The notes under the pieces: generated by a model
What the model was told of the DNA's origin: nothing
Databases searched by the model: none
What the model saw: the letters and a program-made list of their open reading frames with translations, nothing else
Translations under genes and position numbers: made by a program
Shown here: one piece after another, positions 1-11,733 of the stretch
Numbering within the stretch: the stretch's first letter is position 1
Layout: every line of letters begins with the position of its first letter
Assembly: GCA_026261815.1 (NCBI GenBank)
Contig: JAMPIT010000510.1
Coordinates: forward strand, 18,014,001-18,078,000
Length of the DNA stretch: 64,000 bases
Origin: Monarcha castaneiventris obscurior
Taxonomy: Eukaryota > Chordata > Aves > Passeriformes > Monarchidae
Direction of reading: 5' to 3'

Positions 1-2943
1 ATCATGGCTGACACAAGAATAATGTGCAGCACAAGGAGCTTCCTACTGTGGCAGAATTCAAATGTTAACAAAAATTTAAGTACTCGTCTATAGTACAGAA
101 CTCCCTGCCCTGAATGATCAGGTCATTTTCCTATAGGTAAAGTGATACAAACCTGGCTGCAGCTGTGTGTGTTCCTCTGGTCCTGACTTCACCTCTTGCA
201 AGCATTGCCTTGCCTTCCCAAGCCAAACAGAATCAAGCCTCTCTACAGTCAGAGAAGGCCTTTTTCTGTATTTCTCCTCTGTCCTCTCTCTGGATTAAGG
301 TATCAGACTCATATGATTCAGGGACAGCTCTATGATGGGGATTCTTGTCAACAACCAAGAGAAGCAGTCCATCAAATTCCTTTTGAAATCACCACAGAGA
401 TGTTGAATTTCAGTAAATTTATTCTAGGTTGCTTCTGGTCCTAACCACCTGGAAAAGATGCAAATAATCCGCCTTGCTGTGCCTCTGCTTCCAAGATTAA
501 AATAATCCCATTACAATATGAATGTTATGGTGGTGAATACTGGCCATGTTTTAAAGGGTCCAGTGACACATTGTATTTCCTAGGGCAGCCAGTCCTTCTG
601 AGGTGAGAAAGGTAGGAGTCACACGACTGCTGACAGAATGCAGAGGGAGAACTAGACTCCATTGCCTGCTATTTCCATGTATCTGGGGAGCCAGCAGGTC
701 CCTTGTTTAAATCTCAGTGACTACAAATACAATGTGTACTGCTTATTAAAAATATAACTGTCCTGTATATAATAAATGCTCTGCTAGTGGTGCTAGGAAA
801 GAAAAAGTCTTTCTTTGGGATTTTTTTTTCTTCACTTGCAATCAAATTATAAGTTTTTGTTAGGTCCTACAGGAGATGTTTAACTTTCTGCTCTACTGCT
901 TGGAGACTTGTTCTTGCTGCCATGGGTTAATGGTAAACAAATATGTGTATTCCTTATCCAAGCTACTTACATGACTTTTTCACCCTCAAAACCATCTCCT
1001 CAGTCATGCCATTAAATGAACATGATAAAAATAAATGTAAGAAACTGTCATGTAAACTCTCGACAGTTAACAGTAAAATCTGGATTACCTCAGGAGTTCA
1101 TATGACTATTTTATTTTAAAAAATCACTGCTCATTGGAAAGTATTTAGTAGAAACATAGAGTTTCCTATTTTTGTATCATCATAGAAGCACGGTTAGTTT
1201 CTGGCCTCCATCAAGGAAGTATGATTCATCAATAAATGAAGCAGAATCACATCTTCCTTATGGTACTGCTACTCTTTATTTTATGTGCTTTCAACACCAA
1301 AGCATCTATAATAGCAAGGTCGCCTAGAATCTCTGAAGCTTCAGTATCTTTAATTTATCATGTAAAATATACAATAGATAAATGTCATTCCAAGTATATT
1401 GTTTAACATCTGTTGAAATGCACTTTTTTTGCCCTTATTTTTTACCTCTATCACAGTGACATCCTGTAATTCAGACAAAATTGTCTATGTGCTTGGTCAC
1501 TCGAGAAACAAAATTGAGCCATATATTTTGTACACATCTCCTTTAGCTTCTTGTTTTCATTAGCCATTTGTCAAGTGCTCGAAATTCAGAGATTTGTCTT
1601 ATAACAAGTTTTTACAATTCCCAAAAGCACCTGATGTTTGAAGTTCTCAGCATACTTTGGAAATGACCCCTAAGTGATCAAAGCAGTGTGGATATAGCTG
1701 AGAATTTTCTTCCACCTCATTCTTGTTTTAGTTTTGTCACAGAGAAATTACAAAGGAGCCACTTCCTTTGAGAGCTGAGCATGTTTGTTTAGGCAATAAT
1801 AGTCAAAATCTGTAATAAAAGTGGCATTTAAATGTAATGCCACTGTAAATGTGACATTTTCATGGACATTTTCCTCTTCCTTATTTCTCATGGCTTTTCA
1901 GTTTAAATGGTTAAACTAAATATTAAAAAACTATTTGTTCCTTTAGGTTACCTGCAAACTGTTGGTGGGTTGACATGGCTACAATAGTATATACATATAT
2001 TCTATAGAATATTCATATATTCACATGAGTGTGACAGCTGTATTTATGTCACCAGATGACACTGGATCCACCATACAACAAGGGGTGTCCCCACACTTCT
2101 CCAGCAGTCCTTGCCATTTGGTGCTGCCAGCCAGGAAGGTCACAATTAGGATCTCAAGTCATAGACCAGAGCTGTCTGTGCACCTCTGAGTAGAGCTGTT
2201 GAATAAGGAACATTCTAAAACTGGGGGCCACTGAAAGTGTTTGCTGATTTTGCCTTGATTTGTTAGTGGTTCTGTTCCTCCCTGAAAATGCAAGTCAGAG
2301 CAGTGCAACATGTTCTCAGCTGGAAATCACCAAGCTTGTATTTTCAACTGCTTAGTGATTATTCTTTTCAGTCAAAGAAGTTTTGCGGGTTGATCCAAAC
2401 TATTTTTCCAGCTCATCATTTCGCAAGAGAGAATCAATTTTCGTTGTTTGTTTGTAACTTGATTCAGGTTTCTATTTAGGTCAGCAAACTAAAAAAAAAC
2501 CGGTTATTTGCATAGTTCTGTGACTTTCTGTTAGAAAACAATAACAGACATCAACAAAAGAAGTATATCTGGGTCACAAAGCTGGACTAGGACTGCCCCT
2601 GCCTCTCTGGCTGCCAGGGTGCACCCCGTGATGCTTTGTGGTCTGTAATTCGTGTACCTGTGGGTCAGGGCACAGGGCCTGTGCCTGGGGCACAGCTGCT
2701 GGTGTTCCTGCAGGGAGCTGGGACTTGCATGGACCCAGTGATACAGACACTGAGTAGCTGCACTATATCTAATGCTGCTTTAAAAGCTACAGTCTGGGAA
2801 TACCGGTTGGAAAAGGCCGCTAGAACAATATACCTTGCTACTCTGTTGACATAATTTCCTCTACAACGGGAGATTTATTTTAATAATTATGATTAAAACC
2901 CTTTATGTTATTGAAATTCTTTCTACAATTTATTTTAAATACT
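1..2943. other. Gene-free stretch, no recognisable element
   Basis: AT-leaning single-copy sequence. I see no coding exon, no recognisable transposon and only short homopolymers, such as a T9 run near 821-829. A small hairpin at 1820-1844 is listed separately. The open frames here are below about 85 codons and look like chance. Confidence 0.5.
1820..1844. other. Small perfect hairpin
   Basis: A 9-bp perfect inverted repeat (arms 1820-1828 and 1836-1844, left arm AGTGGCATT) encloses a 7-nt AT-rich loop. This is read directly from the sequence. It is too short for a microRNA precursor and has no terminator-type T run. Hairpins of this size are expected by chance in 64 kb, so no function is assigned. 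Confidence 0.35.
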
Positions 2944-3152
2944 GGGTCGTTTGGGTTTTTTTACAGACCCATGTCTCCGTGTACTAAATATTTCGTGCTC
3001 TCCTGCCCCCAACTCTGGTCGCTGCCCTGTAAAAGGGCCGCAGCCCACGAGGTGGCAGAGCTCGCCTTGGAGAGCAGCCTTTGGCGAAAAACTTTTTTTT
3101 TTTTTTCTTTGCTAGCAAAGCTCCCTCCCCCGCTTTCTTCCGTTTGCTCGTT
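2944..3152. promoter_or_regulatory. Local CpG-enriched patch, possible regulatory element
   Basis: I count about 11 CpG dinucleotides in roughly 205 bp at about 50% GC, close to the number expected without CpG depletion. The flanking kilobases are CpG-poor, as is normal for methylated vertebrate DNA. The patch contains a T14 run (3093-3106) and a pyrimidine-rich segment after it. An acceptor-like string TTTTTTTACAG lies at its left edge, but I found no convincing exon. A small hypomethylated regulatory element or an unrecognised exon are both possible. The call rests on composition only. Confidence 0.3.
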
Positions 3153-5944
3153 AATTGCAAATGTAGCTTCCTTTTTGCACATAAATCATCATTTCCTTAG
3201 ACAAATAAAGGAAAATATTCAGCCAAATGTAGACATGGAGATCAGGTTTTATATTGCTTTTGATTCAAAGGTTCTTTTGTCAACAAATATAGGAATTTTT
3301 GTCTGACTTCATTTACATTAGGAGTTTCAAACTAGTTGAACAAGTAGTAATTTGTTTAACCTCATTAGAATTTAACTCAGTTTCAATGTTTGTCTCAAAA
3401 CTTGGAAATGGCAAAACCAAATGAAAAATGTTCAACCCTTCAGCTTTTAGAATAGCAAATAAAATTTAAAAAACAATAGCTTTGAAAATCATTCCCCAAT
3501 AAGAAATGTCTATCACTGTTTGAGAATTATTAAATTTTCATCTGATTATATCAGATATTTGACTTGAACCTGCTCAATATAACTTGACCAGTAAAGAAGT
3601 TCCAGCATGTGACTCCATTTGATTTTGTTCCTCTTTCCAACTTCCAGACATAAAGGGAGAGCAGATATGATTAACATAATTCTCAATCAGAGTCAGTGGT
3701 GTTATTGTAGGAGTTAGTAGAAGTGCAATATTCATAATAAGTGTGCCGATCCCTATAAGAAAGCTGAACAGGAGAGTTATTTAAAGAGGTTAAATGATGC
3801 AGAATAAAGCTTCCAAAAGCTGTAATTGAAAGTGACAGAAACATTAGCTTTGAAACAAGTAACATTTAATCACACAGATTATACAGGAACATAATTTTTG
3901 TATCTTGTTTTCTTCAATAGAATTTAATTTTAATCTGTTGAGACAGCTTATCATTTTCTGCTGCCTGCTGCCAGAAGCCTGTCAGAGTATGTAAATGTAC
4001 AGCTACTGTGAGGAGTGGGACCTGTTCTCTCCAACACTGGCCTCAGTTTATGCATGCCTAAAATTTCAGGTGCTCCTACCTGCACCTGCGGGTTGCACCA
4101 CTTCTTGCCTTTTTATGTACCATTTGAAAGGTTGAACTTCTGAACTTCTGGACAAGCAGTGTAGTCCCCATGAAAGCATCATATTTGTGCAGTCATAAGT
4201 AGAACATTATTAAAGGGCAAAGGCATGGAGGAAAAAAGCATGAAAAAACCTTTATGCAAACACACGGAGTCCAGGAGAAGGGTTCAAACATTCTTGTAAA
4301 TAACATTTGATTTTATTCCCCTGCAAGTATACAGGAAGTCCAAATGGGATCACAGTAGCTGAAACCAGAAAATAATTTGTGCATGGTTTGGCTAGTCAGG
4401 ACACAGAGACAGTGAATCTCAGTATAGTGCTGGAATAATAACAGCTCCTCTGATGTTGCAGACCATGTACATTTACCAGTGCCCCCGCCTTGACCGATAT
4501 GAAACCGAGCTCTGTATTTGCAGAACGTGTGAGCAGGAGCAAATGTGACCTTCAGGAAGACCGATATGAACTGCCTTTGCCTCCTGGGGACTCAGAAGGG
4601 CAACAGACAGGAGAAACTCACGTTGACACTAACCTGCTGTTTACAGCAGCCAAGAAGTACATGTGAAAGCATGTCAAAAACTCCAAGCACTTTGGATGGT
4701 TACCATCAAATTTTTTGAGTTTATTTGCTCTTGTTATAAAACCTGTTTGAAAGTGAAGCCAGCTGTCTAAAAAAAAAAAAAGGTTTGAATGACAAGGTTG
4801 TAGGGAGGTTTATTTTATTTTTCTCTAATAGTGCCTTTCTTTTCTAAAATGGAAGTTTAAAATAACAGGATTCACCTGTGTTTCCCTCTCAGCTCCTTAC
4901 AAAGTATGAATTATTTAGAGATGCCTTTTATTTTAGAAAGGTCATATCAACAGTTCAGCCTGGCCAGATTTTCAGAAAACAAGTATTTTGTATATAGAGC
5001 AGTTCCTTTTGGCTTATGGTGAGAATATTAAAACAGAAGCAGTTTCAATGTGAAATGCAGTCAGGGACCAGGATCCGGACCTCTGGAATTTGGAAGAGAC
5101 CAGGGCATTGCTGGTAAGTCCCAAGCAGCAAACCTGGCTGTCCTCCAGCCCTTGGGGCACTGCAGCAGCCATTTCTGTCTTGTGACATCTTAGAGCTGAC
5201 AGAGGACTTATGGGGGCCTATTCAAAACCCTAACAGAGTTCATGCCCCTCCTTGTCTTTGACAGGGAGAACCTGAGCATGGGATGAGGACATAGGAGCCC
5301 TAGTTCTGGGCTCACTCTGCCTGGAAATGTTTGGCAGTGAGCTCCCATCATGGATGAGATGGCCTTAATGGGTAAGGTAAAGGGGAATGGGGGAGAAGAC
5401 ACTTCCACCCTCCCCATGACAGCCAGGATACTGCTCGTCCAAAATGTGAGACCCAGAGGGCCAACACAGCATAGAGTGCAGGGGAAAATCATGGGATTTT
5501 GCTTCTTTCACTGCTCAGACACTTCCCATGGACTGCCCTTCTGATGAGACAATCAGTCCGGGACTGTTGGGATCTCCCCTCCTGCCCCACGGGTCAGGCT
5601 GGGGTTTGTTCTGCTCCCATGGCACAGGTCTGGCACTGATGACTGAGCACCAGGGCGGGTAAAGTTTTGATAAAGGAGCCAAAAGTTCAGAATAACCTAT
5701 TAATTTATCTTTATCCAAAGTAAATGCTATCTTCAGGGCAGGGACTGTCTCACCACATTTGTTTGCGAATGTTTGAGCCTCTCACCCTTTGTCAGTAATA
5801 AGGGATAACATAGCAAGGAAGGAAAATGGACTTCAGGAAAGACTGCAGGCTTAAAAAGAGCAGCCAGAGAGATTAAGCCTACAGGCATAGCTTTAATGGT
5901 GGTACTGTCACTGAGAGAGACACGAGCTCTTGCCAAAGGGCTAA
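3153..5944. other. Gene-free stretch with minor repeats
   Basis: No gene or transposon is recognised. Minor items are a short TGAACTTC tandem at 4133-4150, a 12-bp direct repeat GACCGATATGAA at 4492-4503 and 4559-4570, and an A13 run at 4769-4781. The segment 5050-5720 is somewhat more GC-rich than its surroundings but has no identifiable content. Confidence 0.45.
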
Positions 5945-6612
5945 TATAACACTCTGTTTATTACAGTGTTCAGTACAGGACATGTAGTCACCCTAGCACG
6001 GAGTAACACTTGCTATATTGTGCCCGGAATGAGTAATGAATATCATGTGAGTACGGAATGTATCAGATCTTTCCAAAACTGTGTCTGGGCAGGCAAGGGG
6101 GTCGGCTGCCTCACTCAGCAGGACACTCGAGCTACTTTGTGCTACTTTGATGGCACAATGCTGCTAGGAGGTTTTCATGACTGGCTGCTTAGGAATGCTG
6201 CTTGTGTGAGAACGAAAGCCACTGATGGACAGGAAATCTGGCATGATTTGGTCCCAGTGTCACACACAATCTTGATTGTCTCTGAGTCAAGAATCTGCAG
6301 GGGTTTTGACGAGCTACTGTTGCCCCTTGTGCATCACATTTTTAACAGGGTTATTGGCTGCCACTGTGATCAAAAGGTCATCATTTCTGATTTCTCCACA
6401 GCTATTGATGACACCAATAGAGGGATATTACCAGATTACATAATATTCATTATAATCCAGAAGCAAAATCATTCCTATGTGGTACTCTAAGCTTCCCTTG
6501 TTGATGTGGCCCAGGTGATGGCTGTGGATCTCTGTGGACATTACTGGGTCATCAGACACCTGAAGCCACCATGTAAAGAACAGAGAATAGGAGCTTACTG
6601 TCTCATGGACTG
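5945..6612 (+). other. Unrecognised long open frame interrupted by one stop; possible decayed coding sequence
   Basis: One forward frame is open from just after a stop at 5942-5944 to a TAA at 6488-6490, about 181 codons. The same frame then stays open for another 40 codons to a TGA at 6611-6613. It is the longest open frame in the AT-rich part of the window, and the first half (about 5.76-6.32 kb) has more CpGs than nearby sequence. The frame has no good start: the first candidate is a GTG at 5966. I recognise no domain in the translation. By a rough estimate, an open frame this long is expected about 0.4 times by chance in a window of this size and composition. It may be a relic of an old coding region, possibly retroposed, or simply chance. 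No function is assigned. Confidence 0.15.
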
Positions 6613-6613
6613 A

Positions 6614-9600
6614 TGGGCCTCAGGTCTGTGCCTTCCTCCTGTCCTCCCATGGCACCATTATGAGGAAATCAGCAAACCTGGAGCATCTCTGAATGCCAGC
6701 TGACTGCCACTTCATTCATTAATCAGAGTGCTGAAGACCTGTTGGTATCTGGAGGGGTGATCTAAATTGGTTTCATACTGGTGCCTCTTACAAGGCCTCT
6801 CATAACTAAAGTCTGTGATTTTGGTGTTGCAAAGACCTGGGCAGCTCTTGTGAGGTGAGCTGGTGACACTGACCAATTACACACATCTCCCAAAGTTACT
6901 TCTAGGGTGTGATGTAAAGACAAGAAGTGTCTGCAGATTTCGAGGAATAGAAGTGAATTTGAAGGATAAAGGAAATTGGTGACATTTTATTTATCTGTGT
7001 GGAGTGAACAACCATTATGTCCAACTTTGGATGAACATCAAATATCTATTAAAGCTTCTGAACAACACACTAGACAAGAGGGAGCCGTCATAAAAAAAAT
7101 AGAGTGCATTTCTATAAAGAGTCTTATTTATCTGAGGTGATAAAAGAAAAGCTGAATAGAAAAGCTTAATACTTTACTATATCAGTTTTATAGCAGACTA
7201 GCTTCCCATAAATTCAATGGAATTTCACCAGCATTAAAAACACAATGGAAATAAAAGACATTCTGAATTCAAAGAGAAAACAAGATCAAGGATTAGTTTT
7301 CTTACTTTGATAATAAAATAAATGCTGTGAGAACATGGAACATATGATTAGGTTAGAAAAATCAGCAAGGCTACTTATACAGAAATGTCAATGGTGATAA
7401 ATTCACTGCTCAGTAAATTTTTCAAAGGCTTAGAGAGTGATAATTTCTACTGTTAGTTCTTCACATTAACAGGCACCGTGCTATAGAATCTGCTGTAAAT
7501 GTTATCTGTATAATAAAGGAAGAACAAATACTTGGCTGTGAAAGGACACTTGCTTTTCTGAAGTATCATACTTCTACTGAGTTATATCTGCCTTTTAGTT
7601 TATAATCTTTTTCGTTTTTGTCTTAAAATATTGACAAACTTTCCATTCCACATAAACATCTAGACTTCCTTAGTAAGGAAATACCCTATACAAAAATTAA
7701 TCCTTTCCCTTTTTTCACTGTAAAATCACTTTATAAACACTTTCAAAAGCTGCCAATCTAGCAATTTCCCCAGATGTCTTGTTATATCTTAGTAATTAAA
7801 TTGTAGTCTCTGAGCTGTCTTTTTCATAGCTAAGTTTACAGGAAATGCATCTTCATCCTTGTCTAGCACAGTATAAAAATGTTCTGCTGGGAATACGGTT
7901 GTATTTATTGATTTTTCAGAATTTGTAATTCCTTTCAAAAGAAATTTAGGTAGCTCTTTTGAGCTTTCATGAACTGATGAAGGCAGAAAACAATAATGAT
8001 TTGAAAAGATACTTCTAGGGAATTTTGTGACCATACAAGGTTTGGCATAGGATCTGCATTAGAAATGTGTTCTCCTTGGCACCCACATACCCTTTGCAAT
8101 ATCCATTTATAAATAATGGCATTGCCATTCTTTATTTTATAAAATGTGTCTGACTACAAGATCTCACAAACAATATTCGGTGTTTAAAGCAATGTATATA
8201 TCACAGGTGCTAATGTGAAGTATTTTTGCCATCCCACATCAAAAAGCCAGAGCAGTAGAGAAGACAATCACCAGAACTGATCTCTTGGGAAGTAAGAGGA
8301 CTAATCCCAGCATTCTGCTGGGAGATGGACTTTAGCTCCTTCATGTCCCTGTTTAAGGACTGATAGTGGAATCTTCCTGACTGACTTTGGATGTCAGAGC
8401 AGCAGGCACAGAAAGGCACCTATGGCTTTTCTGTTCTTGGCGACTACTTACAGAGCCTTGAGCTGCACGTGGCTTTTTGCTTCCCAGCAGATGCCCCTTG
8501 CCCAGGCACAGTCTCCAGGCAGGCAGGGAAATATTCCACCAAGGCCATACCACTGGGAGTGCATAGCAAGCCTGTCACTGTACTCCTGTGTCATTGCAAC
8601 CGTGCCTTCCTAGGGACTCAGTGCCAAGGCTTTGTCCACAGCAGAGATCCCAAGGCACCCTCAGTGCCTGGCAGAGCAGTGAAAGGGGCAGCGTAGCCCA
8701 CGGGCTACCCATGAGCTGCCACTGCTCTCCTCTGCTGCTACGGCAGCCAGGGTTGGCCTTAGGGACCCACAATAATACTTTTGCAGGGCAATCCAAGAAA
8801 CCAGCCTTATGGGATAGGAACTGCTCATATCACCTCACCTGGGCTGAATTTAGCCAAAGGTTTCAGGACTTGTTTTCCAGGAGCTTGACATACAGCTCAT
8901 GTTGGATGTGGGGGCCAAGTTAAAGCTCCCCATACACTGGACTAGTATCTCAGCCAACTGAGTGTGGCAAGAGGGAAGGAGAAAGTAGCCTCCCTCTCCT
9001 GATGACATGATTTCACATGGAAACATTACTGAGAACCCCAGGCAGCAGATTTCCAAGAGGACATCCAGCTCACTGGATCAGAGATGTGTCCTGACACCCA
9101 TGCTCGTGTTTCCATGTGTGCTTGGATGTGTCATACAAAATCAACCAAGTACCACAAGAAAGACAAAAGCAGTTCCCACATAAGGATAACCTAGAGGCTT
9201 GTAATTAAGTTAGGCTACCAAGAAATTTAAAACTTTGATACAATTCTGTTGGAGAGCTTATTTATTCAAGTGAGTTTGTGCTGGGATTTCCTCACAGAAT
9301 TTTCCCGTATCTGGAGTACATCAAGGTTTCTATTGGTATGCACCAATTCCTCCTGTTGGAGATGCTCCACTTCTGCATTAAGTGTTTATATAGTCAAATT
9401 AAATGGAAATCAAGAGTCAAAATACCTTTTTACCAAATATATAATGGCTTCCCACCCAAATAAAAACGTTTCTGCAGCAGTGACCTCCTGAGTCATTTGG
9501 CTGAATATTCTTTATTTATGCAGCTGTGTCCTTCCCCAAACGCCTTTAATCATGCAAAAAAATTCAGTGTCTGCTTTGCATTAAAAAATACATCCATAGC

Positions 9601-11669
9601 AGGTCTTGAACTGCTGTACATTGACTGTATTGTTCTTCTCTAATGCAGTGATTGCAGCACTTTTTCCAGTTTTGCTAGTGAAATCAGGAGGTCAAAATTT
9701 GTATCAGCATTGACTGGGACTTGTTTTCATCTAACTATATGCTTTTCAATATGCATGTTTCTCATATATAAAGACACATGCTTTTCCAGCACCACTGAGA
9801 ATCTAACATGGATTGCAACACAATTTGCAACATCATCACCATTTACTGCTTTTTGTTGTTGCTGCAGACCATCTTAAATTATTGTGAGATTTTTCAGGAT
9901 GTTGCAGCTTTTCAAAGTTGGTTTTCTCTTAAAACATTGCAACAGTTTTGTTCCACACTTCTTGTTTTCCATTTGATAATTCAAGGACTTGGATTGAATG
10001 AATTAAATATGAGTCATGTACATTGTGAACTATTCCATGTATTAGGAACACAGATGTTTACTGCCATTAATTATTGAGATCATTTTGGGATGAACTTTGT
10101 TATAACCTTGGAATGAGCAAGCTGATGAAGAATATGAACCTATGTGATGCTTCAAGGTGTGTGAGGCAGTGGCAGGTCCCCCATATCACCTATGTAAGGC
10201 TTTTCCATAACTCTGGAATATCTTTCTCTAGGAAAATCTGCAGGAGTACTTTTCTTCCCTAAAACAACCTTAGGCTCAAAATTTTCTGAAGAATAAATGT
10301 TTTCCATCTATGATAAGAGCTAAACTGGGTTCGTCTCTATTTCAAAAAGCAGAATTCCAAATCACTTCTTGTCCTAGTGTGTTTATCAGAAAAGAGAGAT
10401 GGTCTGAATAGCCTATTGTTAGTTACAAGCTTTGCTTCATCAAGTCAATAAATGGTTGAGTTGTTATATCATATAGTTTCAGTTCATGAATTGTGCATCT
10501 GTTCAAGCCCCAACAGACTGAGAGTGCTTGTTTACAGGCTGCAAACTTCTCCTAGTTCTCACTTTCAGTTTTTAAAAAAGAAATTAAATGCAGCATCAGT
10601 CACTAAAGAAGAGAAATCAACTTGAGAGTTAGGCTAATTAGGGATATTTAGCAGCTGAATTTGTCTCAAACCTGTGAATGGCAACAAACCCTGCAAGCAA
10701 AACTTCCCGAACTCACTGTTTCCTTTAACATAATAACTACCGAGGCTAACTCTTACCAGTGTATTAATTTGAATGGTGCAACCAAGCAGATTTCGGGAGA
10801 TTATCAGCACCTTTGATCTCTTGGTCCACATATGCAAACCTCTTTGATGTCGGGTGGAAACCCAGCATGAATAAAAGACAGCTCTTTTCTGAGCAACAGA
10901 GGCTGATCTGTAAAAGGTCAGGCAGAGAAAATGGATACATACATAAGCCAGAATCACACTAAAAAAAAATCCCATCTTTCTCTAACTGGCTAAATGAACT
11001 TTTCTGAGGCTATTTGCTTTGCTTTGTTATGCTTTAGTGAAAGTGAAGTACAATGCATAGAGAATTGTGGGTGTAGCATTTCACTTCCTGGCTTTGACAT
11101 TTCTGGTGGGTTATTACTGCTAAATATTTGTGAGCATTCGTGACCTTCAGAGCTCAAAGAGCTGCCACTGGGAGGTGGATACACACAAAGCCACAATTAG
11201 AGCAGCATTTCAGGTACCTGTGGAAGCTGTGTTAGCTCTAGCTTTAATTTCAGCCTCAGTCCCTGGGCCTGTGACAGTCCCTTCTCAGGAGGATGGGGTG
11301 GTGCATGATTGTCCCGGGCAGCAGTGGTCAGGACTGAGGGCTTTGTGAGAAGGAGGGAGAGGCTGCTGCTGGACATCTGCCACTGGGGTGGTTTTGAGTT
11401 TCTGTTTGCAGGCCCGTAGTAGGGAAATACCCCAAAACAAACAGTGGAAAAAATGTGAAGAGGGAACAGCACCATTGTAGTAGATACCTAAAGAAAAAAT
11501 GATCTTCATTTTGCTGTGTCTCTCTTCTTGTCCTACACAAAGGAACATTTTCCATAGCTTATGATTTGGGACACAATAGTTTCCAAATGTTTTCATGTAA
11601 AGAATAAATTTCGCTAACTGCTGTGAACACATTTATCCACAATGTTAAGAGCTGTTTGTTAAGGATATT
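6614..11669. other. Gene-free stretch
   Basis: No gene or transposon is recognised. Most of it is AT-rich. The segment 8350-8900 is moderately GC-rich with several overlapping chance open frames on both strands and no codon signature I would trust. A motif at 7199-7237, centred on AATTCAATGGAATTTCACCAGC, faintly resembles the old repeat listed at 27.0 kb. Confidence 0.45.
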
Positions 11670-11733
11670 CTATTTTTAATCACATTTCTGGAAATGTCTG
11701 TTATGTATGTGCTATTTTTAATCACATTTCTGG
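11670..11733 (+). repeat. 22-bp exact direct repeat, 42-bp period
   Basis: The same 22 bases occur at 11670-11691 and 11712-11733. Each copy begins CTATTTTTAATC and ends CATTTCTGG, and 20 unrelated bases separate them. This is a recent local duplication, since the copies are identical. No known repeat family was recognised and no function can be inferred. Confidence 0.7.

Noticed and set aside
4450..4570. Cysteine-rich mini-frame with an acceptor-like GTTGCAG and a repeated GACCGATATGAA
   Set aside because: Only about 23 codons before a stop and no donor. The 12-bp repeat is weak evidence by itself.
9780..9800. Possible RE1/NRSF-type site CCAGCACCACTGAGA
   Set aside because: Three or more mismatches to the consensus as I know it.
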